Shown here: one piece after another, positions 44,424 to 52,953 of the stretch
Position numbering within the stretch: the first letter of the stretch is position 1
How the letters are laid out: each line of letters begins with the position of its first letter
Source: Paludibacteraceae bacterium
GTDB lineage: Bacteria > Bacteroidota > Bacteroidia > Bacteroidales > Paludibacteraceae
Length of the DNA: 57,159 nucleotides
Assembly: GCA_028694215.1 (NCBI GenBank)
Contig: JAQUTW010000007.1
Location: forward strand, 1 to 57,159
Direction of reading: 5' to 3'
The notes under the pieces: generated by a model
What the model was told of the DNA's origin: nothing
Databases searched by the model: none
What the model saw: only the letters and a program-made list of their open reading frames with translations
Program-made: the position numbers and the translations under genes

Positions 44424-45908
44424 ATGGAAACTTTTTTAATTAAAGCATTACAACTTATTCTCAGCCTTTCGTTGCTGGTTTTTGTACACGAACTCGGACA
44501 TTTTATGTGGGCACGCATATTCAAAACCCGTGTCGATAAATTTTATCTCTTTTTCAATCCGACTTTCTCTATTTTGCGCGCAAAAAAGATAAAAGGTAAA
44601 TGGCAGGTGCGCTGGTTTGCAAAAAATCTTCCCGACCATTTGCAACCGCTTTTGGACGAAGACGGAATGCCTAAAACCGACAAAAAAGGCAAAACCATTA
44701 TGGTTCCCGCACCGACGGACGAGTTGGCAGACGACGACTGGCGCAAATATCCCGAAACAACCGAGTGGGGCATTGGCTGGCTGCCATTAGGCGGTTACTG
44801 CAAAATTGCAGGTATGGTAGATGAATCGATGGATGCCGCCACAATAAACAGCAAACCACAATCTTGGGAATATCGTTCAAAACCCGCATGGCAACGCCTC
44901 TTTATCATTACAGGCGGCGTACTGAACAATTTTATTGCTGCCATCATTATCTATGCCATGATTTTGTTCACTTGGGGAAAAGAATTTTTACCCGTAGAAA
45001 ATGCCTATTTGGGTTATAACTATTGCCAAACAGCATTGGACAACGGTTTTCAGAACGGTGATGTTATTCTCTCCGTAGATAACCATAACGTAAAAACCGA
45101 ACGCGATATTTTGGAAAAAATCATTATCGACGGGAAATGCCATGTGGTGGTAAACCGCGAAGGAAAAGAAGTCGTTGTTGATTTGCCTGCCGATTTTAGC
45201 GAACAAGTGGTTGCCTCACAAGAGAAACAATTTTTAATGGTACGCGTTCCTTTTGTGATAGAATCGGTGGTAAACGGTTCGCCTGCTGCTGCCATCAATC
45301 TGCAAAACGGCGACAGCATTGTAGGGCTTAACGGCAAAAATATCTCTGTATATCAAGATATTGCAGCAGAACTGACACAGTGTGCCGACAAAAAAATTGC
45401 CATTGCCTTTGTGCGCAATCATCAACTGATGACCGACAGCCTTACCGTTGATGCCAACGGAAAAATGGGCGTACAACTGAAAGATCCGCTCAAATTTTTC
45501 AAAACCGAACGACAGGAATTCGGATTTTTCACTTCCATACCTGCCGGATGCAAAACTGGCGTAGAAACATTGAGCAGCTACATCAAACAGTTCCGTTTGG
45601 TATTTACCAAAGCCGGAGCACAAAGTTTAGGCGGATTCGGAGCCATAGGCAACCTCTTCCCTGCCACATGGGACTGGAGCATTTTCTGGAATATGACTGC
45701 ATTTTTATCGGTTATCCTTGCATTTATGAATATCCTCCCCATTCCCATTTTAGACGGCGGTTACGTACTTTTCATTCTGTATGAGATGATTACGGGACGC
45801 AAGCCAAGCGACAAATTTATGGAAATTTCGTTGAACATCGGCATGTTCTTGTTGCTGGCACTGCTGGTTTATGCCAATGGAAACGACATTATACGCCTTT
45901 TCAAATAA
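44424..45908 (+). CDS. rseP: site-2 (RIP) metalloprotease RseP
   Basis: 494 aa inner-membrane zinc protease. N-terminal HExxH in LLVFVHELGHFMWARIF, with about 70 charged residues (KDKKGKTIMVPAPTDELADDDWRKY region) before the next conserved GWLPLGGYCKIAGMVDESMD. Two PDZ-like regions about 195-345 (GFQNGDVILSVDNHNV; AINLQNGDSIVGLNGKNI), then FLSVILAFMNILPIPILDGGYVLF with the third zinc ligand. It cleaves membrane-anchored proteins such as anti-sigma factors. Length is on the long side, from the basic insert near residues 50-100. Ends before a strong terminator. Confidence 0.94.
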   Translation: METFLIKALQLILSLSLLVFVHELGHFMWARIFKTRVDKFYLFFNPTFSILRAKKIKGKWQVRWFAKNLPDHLQPLLDEDGMPKTDKKGKTIMVPAPTDELADDDWRKYPETTEWGIGWLPLGGYCKIAGMVDESMDAATINSKPQSWEYRSKPAWQRLFIITGGVLNNFIAAIIIYAMILFTWGKEFLPVENAYLGYNYCQTALDNGFQNGDVILSVDNHNVKTERDILEKIIIDGKCHVVVNREGKEVVVDLPADFSEQVVASQEKQFLMVRVPFVIESVVNGSPAAAINLQNGDSIVGLNGKNISVYQDIAAELTQCADKKIAIAFVRNHQLMTDSLTVDANGKMGVQLKDPLKFFKTERQEFGFFTSIPAGCKTGVETLSSYIKQFRLVFTKAGAQSLGGFGAIGNLFPATWDWSIFWNMTAFLSVILAFMNILPIPILDGGYVLFILYEMITGRKPSDKFMEISLNIGMFLLLALLVYANGNDIIRLFK

Positions 45909-45930
45909 ACACATTACGCATATATTTTTA

Positions 45931-45963
45931 AAAACGACAGCAAAAAATTGCTGTCGTTTTTTT
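45931..45963 (+). terminator. rseP terminator
   Basis: AAAACGACAGCAA (45931-45943) pairs with TTGCTGTCGTTTT (45948-45960), followed by more T. 23 bases after the stop. Confidence 0.88.
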
Positions 45964-46068
45964 GTGCATTAAATTATTACACAAATTAGCAACCAAATTA
46001 CGCACCAAAAACAAGTACTAACAAGGACTTTGCTTTATGTTTTTTTTTCGTTTTTCTTTGTAGTGTGA

Positions 46069-46106
46069 AATTTTTCAAAAATCAACGGCCGTATTTTTGA
46101 GAAATT
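46069..46106. repeat. inverted repeat before the repeat-bearing lipoprotein
   Basis: AATTTTTCAAAAAT (46069-46082) and ATTTTTGAGAAATT (46093-46106) are complementary with one mismatch around CAACGGCCGT. It lies between the rseP terminator and the lipoprotein ATG; role unknown. Confidence 0.5.
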
Positions 46107-46151
46107 AAACAGTATTTATTTTTTTACAAACCATTTAAAATAAAAAGAAAA

Positions 46152-46823
46152 ATGAAAAAATCAAATGTATTTAATGCTTTGCTAATTTTATTGTTATCAT
46201 TAGCTATTTTACCCTCTTGCACAAAAAAAGAGGAACAATTCAAAATGCTTCCTGTTTCAGCAATTAAATTGACAGGAGAACACAGTGATTTAATAAAAAT
46301 TAATGCAGATTCTGTCAAAATTATGTTAGTCAAATTAAATGAGGATGATGGATGGACTGTCCGTGCTCTTATTCCTATCAGTAATACTTCTACATGGAGT
46401 GATGTTAATGTAGAAAAATATGTTGAGGGAAGAAAGGCTAAAAAAGGTATGACATTTGGCTATCAACCTTCAATGTCTCCTTCTGTATCTTTTTATGATG
46501 CGAATGGCAACGAAATAGACTTAAAAATGAGTTTATATGATTCTGAAGATGCATTCAGAAATGTTCTATCTTCAAATGCCCTAATTACAGACAATGCTTT
46601 AATTAAAAGTGCCTACGAAAGCATCTATGCTGAATACGAAAGAAACAAAGCTGTTTTTGATAAAGTGGCAGAGATTAAAATTACCAATTTAGAATTAGAT
46701 AAAGAAGATTATCCAAAAGAACCCAAACCAGAATCTTTTGAAGATGCCTATAATAGAGCTGCTAAACAATACGAAGATGCCTATAATAGAGCCGCCAAAC
46801 AATTAGAAGATGCAGGATTTTAA
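46152..46823 (+). CDS. lipoprotein of unknown function with C-terminal 11-residue repeats
   Basis: 223 aa. Signal peptide with lipobox AILPSCTKK (Cys 23). No domain recognised. A central GYQPSMSPSVSFYDANGNEIDLKMSLYD looks beta-rich; the C-terminal about 60 residues are charged and helical. The end is a tandem repeat: EDAYNRAAKQY then EDAYNRAAKQL then EDA, encoded by two 33-base copies (from about 46739) that differ at only five positions. The strong DNA identity suggests recent slippage duplication. It is followed at 12 bases by the CCC-motif membrane gene. Composition is AT-richer than its neighbours. Confidence 0.75.
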   Translation: MKKSNVFNALLILLLSLAILPSCTKKEEQFKMLPVSAIKLTGEHSDLIKINADSVKIMLVKLNEDDGWTVRALIPISNTSTWSDVNVEKYVEGRKAKKGMTFGYQPSMSPSVSFYDANGNEIDLKMSLYDSEDAFRNVLSSNALITDNALIKSAYESIYAEYERNKAVFDKVAEIKITNLELDKEDYPKEPKPESFEDAYNRAAKQYEDAYNRAAKQLEDAGF

Positions 46824-46834
46824 TTCATTACATT

Positions 46835-47155
46835 ATGAGCGAAGAAATTAAAACTCAACAAACCGTGCCTTATGCCATTGCGGTATTGGTTTTGGGAATT
46901 TGTTCCCTTGTTTTCGGATGTGTTTTTGTGGGACTGATATGCGGCATCGTTGGCTGTATATTGGCTTCCAAGGGCAATCAAATTTACCAACAAAATCCGG
47001 AAGCCTACACCAATTACGGAATGCTCAATGCAGGACGCATCATGTCTATTATCGGCATTGTATTTGGGGCACTTTATACAGTTTATTACATCATTTTTGT
47101 AGCCATTTTGGGATCGGCAGTTGCCGGCCTCGGATTATTGGATAGCTTGATGTAA
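46835..47155 (+). CDS. CCC-motif membrane protein
   Basis: 106 aa with two or three membrane helices (about 11-43 with LGICSLVFGCVFVGLICGIVGCILASKGN, and 68-100). Three spaced cysteines in the first helix pair (GICSLVFGC...ICGIVGC) and IYQQNPEAYTNYGMLNAGRIMSIIG are typical of the Bacteroidota CCC-motif family, which is regularly followed by a DUF2752 gene. Function unknown. Its TAA overlaps the ATG of the next gene by one base, so translation is coupled. Confidence 0.85.
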   Translation: MSEEIKTQQTVPYAIAVLVLGICSLVFGCVFVGLICGIVGCILASKGNQIYQQNPEAYTNYGMLNAGRIMSIIGIVFGALYTVYYIIFVAILGSAVAGLGLLDSLM

Positions 47156-47439
47156 TGTTAAATTGGTTAGAAGCACATCTTTTACCTTGTGCCTATAAAC
47201 AACTTTTGGGAATCAGCTGCCCGCTGTGCGGAAGTCAGCGGGCAGTTATTTTACTTCTACAGGGTCGGATATGGAAAGCAATCATGCAGTTCCCGCCATT
47301 ACCAATAATTATATTCACTATCGGATTCTTGATTGTTGAGAGAAAACATTTAACCAAAAAACAATATCAACCCATTATTTTTTTCAATCTGATTATTCTG
47401 TTCCTAAACTGTATTTATCAAAATTTATATTGGAAATAA
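47155..47439 (+). CDS. DUF2752 membrane protein
   Basis: 94 aa. Central motif CPLCGSQRAVILLLQGRIWKAI (CPxCGxxRA type, as in DUF2752/PF10825), one helix about 41-58 and one about 68-85. Function unknown; possibly metal or thiol chemistry at the membrane from the paired cysteines (inference). Coupled to the CCC-motif gene through a TAATG overlap. Confidence 0.85.
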   Translation: MLNWLEAHLLPCAYKQLLGISCPLCGSQRAVILLLQGRIWKAIMQFPPLPIIIFTIGFLIVERKHLTKKQYQPIIFFNLIILFLNCIYQNLYWK

Positions 47440-47481
47440 ATGTGATCGGAACATGAAATTTATTTTTTCAAAAAAAACACT

Positions 47482-47489
47482 TATCTTTG
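47482..47489 (+). promoter_or_regulatory. promoter -7 box, possible leaderless start
   Basis: TATCTTTG ends seven bases before the ATG at 47497, so transcription and translation may begin at nearly the same base. Confidence 0.5.
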
Positions 47490-47496
47490 TAATGCT

Positions 47497-48069
47497 ATGA
47501 CAAAAAACTGCCCTGAAATAGTGGAATTACGACAAATAGTGGAAAATTCCGTATCGCGACGCATGAAAACGCCATCCGACTTTGAATTTTTGGCCGGTGC
47601 CATATGGGAACGCATACACGAATCCATAAGCCCGACAACTCTCAAACGCTTGTGGGGCTACATAGACGGAGCAGATACCACGCGCAACTGCACCTTACAG
47701 ATTTTATCCCGTTTTGCAGGATTTGCCGATTGGGACGCATTTCTGAATATGTTATCAAAACAAAACGATGTACAGTCTGACTTCTTTTTGGCGTCAGACA
47801 CACTGCAAGCTGCAAACCTTACAACCGACGACCGAATAGAAATAGCATGGCAACCCAATCGCCATTGCATTTTACGCTATCTTGGAGACAATCGCTTTGA
47901 AGTGGAGAAATCCGAAAACAGCAAACTCCATGCAGGCAACACGTTCTGTTGTTCCTTATTTATTCTTGGGCAACCGTTATACATCGATCAACTGATACAA
48001 AATGGTCACGAACCTGTAGCATTTGTCGCGGGTAACAAGGGCGGACTTACCATTGTACGTAAACTGTAA
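47497..48069 (+). CDS. conserved Bacteroidota protein of unknown function, paired with kinase
   Basis: 190 aa, no signal peptide and no membrane helix, so cytoplasmic. N-terminal helical part (about 1-90: VELRQIVENSVSRRMKTPSDFEFLAGAIWERI, SISPTTLKRLWGYIDG, ILSRFAGFADWDAFLNML) has the look of a small regulator or DNA-binding helical domain: the SPTTLKRLWGYIDG segment could be a helix-turn-helix recognition region (inference). C-terminal about 100-190 is beta-rich (DRIEIAWQPNRHCILRYLGDNRFEV, GNTFCCSLFILGQPLY, GLTIVRKL). Similar proteins are frequent in Bacteroides next to kinases or phosphatases. Own promoter; the kinase gene starts 57 bases after it. Confidence 0.75.
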   Translation: MTKNCPEIVELRQIVENSVSRRMKTPSDFEFLAGAIWERIHESISPTTLKRLWGYIDGADTTRNCTLQILSRFAGFADWDAFLNMLSKQNDVQSDFFLASDTLQAANLTTDDRIEIAWQPNRHCILRYLGDNRFEVEKSENSKLHAGNTFCCSLFILGQPLYIDQLIQNGHEPVAFVAGNKGGLTIVRKL

Positions 48070-48111
48070 ATTTTTCACAGTACTAAAAAAATTGTTATAC
48101 ATTTTTTTTGG

Positions 48112-48119
48112 TATCTTTG
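48112..48119 (+). promoter_or_regulatory. kinase promoter -7 box, leaderless start likely
   Basis: TATCTTTG ends seven bases before the ATG at 48127. The predicted first transcribed base is at or next to the A of the start codon. Confidence 0.5.
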
Positions 48120-48126
48120 TCGGATT

Positions 48127-50106
48127 ATGTCCAACGAATCTTCTTTTTCCTCTTCAGGTTTTATAGAAATACCTCAAGGTCTTTCCGAAAACCAATTTAC
48201 CGAATGTACGGCATTGACATGTAATGGTTTTAATCAACTCATTCGTGCCAAACGATTCGGCAAATGGTTTATGCTGAAAGGATTAAAACCGGAATATCAA
48301 ACACAGACCATTTATGTGGAGATGCTCGCCAAAGAATTTGAACTCGGCGTACAACTCACCCACCCCAACATTGTACAGGTTATCGGCAAAGAAATGGTTC
48401 CGAAATTCGGACCGTGTATCATTATGGAATACATCGACGGCGAAACGTTAGATAAATTTTTACAAAGCCACCCGTCTGTAGATACACGAAAAAAAATAGT
48501 CCGCGAGCTATTAGATGCGATGAGCTATTTTCACAGTAAACAAATTATTCATCGCGACCTCAAACCGGGCAATATTCTTATAACACACAATGGCAGTAAT
48601 CTGAAAATCATCGACTTTGGCCTGTCCGATACCGACTATCATACCATTTTGAAACAGCCGGCAGGCACTGCCAAATATATTGCTCCTGAACAAAAACAAA
48701 ATGGAGTTACACTCGATTGCCGCGCCGATATTTATGCGTTTGGACTGATTCTGCAACGTATTTTTCCAAACAAATACCGACACATTGTACGCAAATGTAC
48801 ACAACTCGACCGTGAAAAACGCTACAACAACACAACAGAAATTATCGCCGCTTTCAATCGTAAACCATTGGTTCTCCCGATTATTGCCGTTTCCATACTT
48901 GTTATTCTTACTATTCTGATTCTTTTTAAAAACAATTTTAACGCAAATCAAACGCCTGAACTTATTGTACCGGCACAAGACACCGATATTGTTGATTTAC
49001 AGCAAATTGACAGCACAACAACCACACCGCAGGAGATCATACGTGAAAAACCAACTACAGAGAAAGAAAACATAACTGCAACCAAAACTTCTACGATACA
49101 AGTGGAAGAAAAGCCTACTGTAATGCCGCCTGCCACTTCAGACGAAACCATTGATTCGTTAAGACGCTCACAAATGTATGGCGAACCCGATGAAAATGCC
49201 TTAATGGATTCCATCGAAAAAAACTACGAAACCATTTACGAAAACGAAATCAAATTATGTTATAACACCGATTCTTATACCAAAGATTTACTTGAAACCA
49301 TCTCGGATAAATGTGAAATACAATTCAACACTATAACTTATGAAGTAGAATCGGAACGTTTAATATTCAAATTAAAACGGTTTGCAGAAGATTGTCATGA
49401 TAAATTTTTAGAAAAATACAGAAGTAGAATTAACTCATGCGAAGCACTTATAGCAAAAAGAGATTATATTGAAACAGAAAAGCAAAGAACAAAAAATGAA
49501 CGTAGTAGTGCCATAAAAGATGCTGTCGATATTTACATTAACAACGAGTTTGGAGCTTATCCTAATGATTGGCGGGTACAAAAATTGACACCGGAACGAT
49601 TTCAAGAAATACAAAAAGAGTATCCTTGGGAAGCAAGACAAGCCAAACTGTTATTTAACCATATGTTACCCATTTATCGCCAAACTCTTAAAAAATTAGA
49701 AGCCTGCAAAAGCCTTAGCGCACAATTAGATGTATTAAAGAATCATTTCAAAGAAGTTTATATATGTCAATCACAGTTAGAAGCAAATTTAACCTCACGT
49801 GGAGACACTGTAATTTTTCAGTATGGTTTTTATAGTGCATTTCCCAAACTACATAAGCGCGTAATTGCCCCACACGATGAATTTGTAATTAAGTTTTCCG
49901 TAGAATCACATTACATTCTTCTTTTGTATGTTGACGAAGATTACTATGCAAGATCACCACTATTTCGTCCGACAACCGACGAAGAACGCAATAAATATAT
50001 TACAAAACGTCCACGTGGATTTCAATACGGTCCTAACGAAATTCCTTATATACTACACAAAATTTACACCATTCCCACCAAACAATATGTAATACTATTT
50101 ACGTGA
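48127..50106 (+). CDS. membrane-anchored Ser/Thr protein kinase
   Basis: 659 aa. Hanks-type kinase domain about 27-245: Lys K51 in FMLKGL, E70 of helix C, HRDLKPGNIL (HRD 142-144), DFG 163-165, activation-segment APE 186-188 in YIAPEQ. The Gly-rich loop is degenerate (ALTCNGFNQLIRAKR), otherwise all catalytic residues are present. One membrane helix about 248-267 (LVLPIIAVSILVILTILILF), then a 390-residue extracytoplasmic part: a Thr/Glu/Pro-rich stalk about 275-350 and a helical domain about 370-659 that I do not recognise. Topology suggests an envelope-sensing kinase. The stalk contains many TTT/EKPT residues like a flexible linker. Substrates unknown; the neighbour at 47497 is a candidate partner. 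Confidence 0.9.
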   Translation: MSNESSFSSSGFIEIPQGLSENQFTECTALTCNGFNQLIRAKRFGKWFMLKGLKPEYQTQTIYVEMLAKEFELGVQLTHPNIVQVIGKEMVPKFGPCIIMEYIDGETLDKFLQSHPSVDTRKKIVRELLDAMSYFHSKQIIHRDLKPGNILITHNGSNLKIIDFGLSDTDYHTILKQPAGTAKYIAPEQKQNGVTLDCRADIYAFGLILQRIFPNKYRHIVRKCTQLDREKRYNNTTEIIAAFNRKPLVLPIIAVSILVILTILILFKNNFNANQTPELIVPAQDTDIVDLQQIDSTTTTPQEIIREKPTTEKENITATKTSTIQVEEKPTVMPPATSDETIDSLRRSQMYGEPDENALMDSIEKNYETIYENEIKLCYNTDSYTKDLLETISDKCEIQFNTITYEVESERLIFKLKRFAEDCHDKFLEKYRSRINSCEALIAKRDYIETEKQRTKNERSSAIKDAVDIYINNEFGAYPNDWRVQKLTPERFQEIQKEYPWEARQAKLLFNHMLPIYRQTLKKLEACKSLSAQLDVLKNHFKEVYICQSQLEANLTSRGDTVIFQYGFYSAFPKLHKRVIAPHDEFVIKFSVESHYILLLYVDEDYYARSPLFRPTTDEERNKYITKRPRGFQYGPNEIPYILHKIYTIPTKQYVILFT

Positions 50107-50222
50107 TTGACATAAAAAAACGGCACACATCATTTTTGCAACTACAATCGCTATTTTCAAGTCATTTTACATTGTTTTTTAAATTTTTCGTTCTTTTGGG
50201 CGTTTCTTTTTAAAGAAAAATG

Positions 50223-50230
50223 TACATTTG
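50223..50230 (+). promoter_or_regulatory. promoter -7 box of the bifunctional nuclease family gene
   Basis: TACATTTG, 22 bases before the ATG at 50253. It overlaps the upstream in-frame ATG at 50220, which argues for the later start. Confidence 0.5.
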
Positions 50231-50252
50231 TAGTCTTTTTGTCCTGAACTTT

Positions 50253-50816
50253 ATGGAAAAAGCACAAATACGCGTTATTGGTATATCCGAGAACAAAGTT
50301 TCATCGGAATTTTTATTGTTGCTTTTGGGCGAAATAGAAGGTGAGCGCAAATTTCCCATTCTCATCGGAAAAACGGAAGCAAATGCTATTTCCATGAAAC
50401 TGCATGGCATAGAACCGCCACGCCCACTGATATACAATGTAATGTTAGATTGTGCAAGTCGGGCGAATGTCAGTCTGCAAGAAGCAATGGTTTATAAAAT
50501 AGAAAAGGAAATTTTTTATACCAAACTTATTTGGCGGAAAGAGGGCGAAACTTTCGAAACGGAAGCTCGCATTTCCGATGGCATAGCATTGGCAATTTAT
50601 GCCAAACGACCCATTTTTATCGATAATCAACTGCTCAATCAACTTTGCCAACATCTTGCCCAAAGTAAAAACAAGATGACAGAAAAAACAACTGTTGAAG
50701 ATATGAACGAAACGGAGCTGACAGATCTTCTGCAAAAATGTATCGACAACGAAGATTATGAACAAGCCGCCAAAATACGCGACGCCATAGAACAATGTAA
50801 AAACACGAACAAATAA
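50253..50816 (+). CDS. bifunctional nuclease (DUF151) family protein with UVR motif
   Basis: 187 aa from the ATG at 50253; an upstream in-frame ATG (50220) overlaps the promoter. DUF151 domain about 1-125: VIGISENKVSSEFLLLLLGEIEGERKFPILIGKTEANAISMKLHGIEPPRPLIYNVM, with ARISDGIALAIYAKRPIF. C-terminal UVR-type helical motif about 150-187 (LTDLLQKCIDNEDYEQAAKIRDAIEQ). Family members were named for a plant nuclease; bacterial activity is not well established. Next gene (permease) starts 22 bases on. Confidence 0.9.
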   Translation: MEKAQIRVIGISENKVSSEFLLLLLGEIEGERKFPILIGKTEANAISMKLHGIEPPRPLIYNVMLDCASRANVSLQEAMVYKIEKEIFYTKLIWRKEGETFETEARISDGIALAIYAKRPIFIDNQLLNQLCQHLAQSKNKMTEKTTVEDMNETELTDLLQKCIDNEDYEQAAKIRDAIEQCKNTNK

Positions 50817-50838
50817 TAATCACTTTAAATCTTAAATT

Positions 50839-52149
50839 ATGAACATGAAAATTCGTTTGATTGTAATGAACTTCCTGCAATATGGAATTTGGGGAGCTTA
50901 TTTAACTTGTATGGGAGCCTATTTGGCATCGCACGGATTAGCCGGAAACATCGGTATATTCTATTCCATTCAGGGAATTGTGTCACTATTTATGCCTGCA
51001 CTCATTGGTATAGCGGCCGACCGCTGGATTCCCGCTCAAAAAATGTTGGGTATCTGCCACGGATTGGCAGGCGCATTTATGATTGCCGCAGGAATTTACG
51101 CCCTTTCCGCAGGAACCGCTGTTGAATTTGCTCCATTATTTACACTTTACACATTGTCGGTAGCATTTTATATGCCCACCATCGCTTTATCAAATTCGGT
51201 AGCCTATTGCGCTCTCAACAAGGCCGGATTAGATACCGTTAAAGATTTTCCGCCTATCCGCGTTTTCGGAACTGTCGGTTTTATCTGTTCCATGTGGGCT
51301 GTCGATTTGCTTGGCTTCCAAACCACTCCCATGCAATTCGTCATCAGTGGCGGACTTGGCATTTTATTGGCATTATACGCATTTACATTACCAAATTGCC
51401 CTGTAAATAAATCGGCTGAGAAAAAATCGTTTGTTGAAGCACTTGGCTTGCAAGCCTTTTCACTCTTCAAACAAAAAAAGATGGCCATTTTCTTCATCTT
51501 TTCAATGTTATTGGGTGTATCATTGCAAATTACAAATGGCTTTGCGAACCCATTCTTGCAAAGTTTTGGACACTTAAAAGAATATGCCGACACTTTTGGC
51601 GTTCAGCATGCCAATATTCTTATTTCCATCTCACAAATTTCGGAAACACTCTGCATTCTCCTTATCCCGTTTGCATTGAAAAAATTCGGCATCAAGAATG
51701 TAATGTTAATGGCAATGTTTGCATGGGTGTTACGTTTCGGTCTTTTCGGACTCGGTAACCCCGGAAGTGGTGTCTGGTTGTTTATCGCTTCATGTATTGT
51801 GTACGGGTTTGCATTCGACTTTTTCAACATTTCAGGTTCGCTCTACGTTGATCAGGAAACAGAACCGGGCATTCGTTCTTCGGCACAAGGTTTGTTTATG
51901 ATGATGACTAACGGCGTTGGTGCCACCATTGGTACTTTGAGCGCACAAGCCGTTGTTAATAAATTTGTACCATCTGTCGAAAATTGGGACTTGGTTGCTG
52001 ACATTCATACACAAGCAATGGAAATCTGGCAAGGTTGGCAAACAACTTGGTATATTTTTGCAGCTTATGCGTTGGTTGTAACTATTTTATTTGCTATTTT
52101 ATTCAAATACAAACACGATCCGAACGCAGTTCAAGGTATAAAACATTAA
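50839..52149 (+). CDS. nucleoside:H+ symporter (NupG-like, MFS)
   Basis: 436 aa, twelve predicted membrane helices. Opens MKIRLIVMNFLQYGIWGAYLTCMGAYLASHG, as Bacteroidota nucleoside permeases of the NHS family do, with FMPALIGIAADRWIPAQK, FPPIRVFGTVGFICSMW and RSSAQGLFMMMTNGVGATIG. Likely imports nucleosides at the inner membrane. It follows the bifunctional nuclease gene and precedes lptB by 40 bases. The 5'-nucleotidase pair nearby could supply its substrate (inference). Confidence 0.9.
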   Translation: MNMKIRLIVMNFLQYGIWGAYLTCMGAYLASHGLAGNIGIFYSIQGIVSLFMPALIGIAADRWIPAQKMLGICHGLAGAFMIAAGIYALSAGTAVEFAPLFTLYTLSVAFYMPTIALSNSVAYCALNKAGLDTVKDFPPIRVFGTVGFICSMWAVDLLGFQTTPMQFVISGGLGILLALYAFTLPNCPVNKSAEKKSFVEALGLQAFSLFKQKKMAIFFIFSMLLGVSLQITNGFANPFLQSFGHLKEYADTFGVQHANILISISQISETLCILLIPFALKKFGIKNVMLMAMFAWVLRFGLFGLGNPGSGVWLFIASCIVYGFAFDFFNISGSLYVDQETEPGIRSSAQGLFMMMTNGVGATIGTLSAQAVVNKFVPSVENWDLVADIHTQAMEIWQGWQTTWYIFAAYALVVTILFAILFKYKHDPNAVQGIKH

Positions 52150-52189
52150 ACGTAAAAACGTACAATTTACGTCTTTTACATAAAAAACT

Positions 52190-52942
52190 ATGGAAAATTT
52201 AGGCATGGTGCTCCGCACCGAACATCTGATAAAAACTTATGGGAAACGTACTGTTGTAAATGACGTTTCCATAGATGTCAAACAAGGCGAAATTGTTGGC
52301 TTGCTTGGACCTAACGGTGCCGGCAAAACCACCACGTTTTATATGACAACGGGGTTAGTAACTCCTAATCAGGGACAAATTTTTCTGAACGATAAAAATA
52401 TCACCAAATATCCCGTATATAAACGTGCACAGGCAGGCATAGGCTATTTGGCACAAGAAGCTTCAGTCTTCAGAAAAATGACGGTAGAAGACAATATTCG
52501 TGCAGTGCTGGAAATGACTAAATTTTCAAAACAAAAACAACGTGAAAAATTAGAAAGTCTGATAGAGGAATTTCACTTGGAAAAGGTGCGCAAAAATATT
52601 GGCGACAGACTTTCGGGAGGCGAACGCCGCCGAACGGAAATTGCCCGCTGTTTGGCTATCGAACCAAGTTTCATCATGCTTGACGAACCGTTTGCCGGCG
52701 TAGATCCTATTGCTGTGCAGGATATTCAAGATATTGTTTGGCATCTGAAAGATAGAAATATCGGAATTTTGATTACCGACCACAATGTGGACGAAACTTT
52801 GTCCATTACCGACAGAGCTTACCTGCTTTTCGAAGGTCGTATTTTATTTCAAGGTACACCTGCCGAATTGGCTGCGAACCCGATTGTACGCGAGAAATAT
52901 CTTGGTCGCGATTTTGAACTTAAGAAAAAAACACGCATATAA
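52190..52942 (+). CDS. lptB: LPS export ABC transporter ATPase
   Basis: 250 aa. ATPase of the LptB2FG complex that extracts LPS from the inner membrane. Walker [18 protein letters not shown]-loop [18 protein letters not shown], signature [14 protein letters not shown], Walker [22 protein letters not shown]-loop [17 protein letters not shown]. These details ([18 protein letters not shown]) are specific to LptB. lptF/G and lptA are not adjacent. Confidence 0.95.
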   Translation: MENLGMVLRTEHLIKTYGKRTVVNDVSIDVKQGEIVGLLGPNGAGKTTTFYMTTGLVTPNQGQIFLNDKNITKYPVYKRAQAGIGYLAQEASVFRKMTVEDNIRAVLEMTKFSKQKQREKLESLIEEFHLEKVRKNIGDRLSGGERRRTEIARCLAIEPSFIMLDEPFAGVDPIAVQDIQDIVWHLKDRNIGILITDHNVDETLSITDRAYLLFEGRILFQGTPAELAANPIVREKYLGRDFELKKKTRI

Positions 52943-52953
52943 CCTAAATTTTT

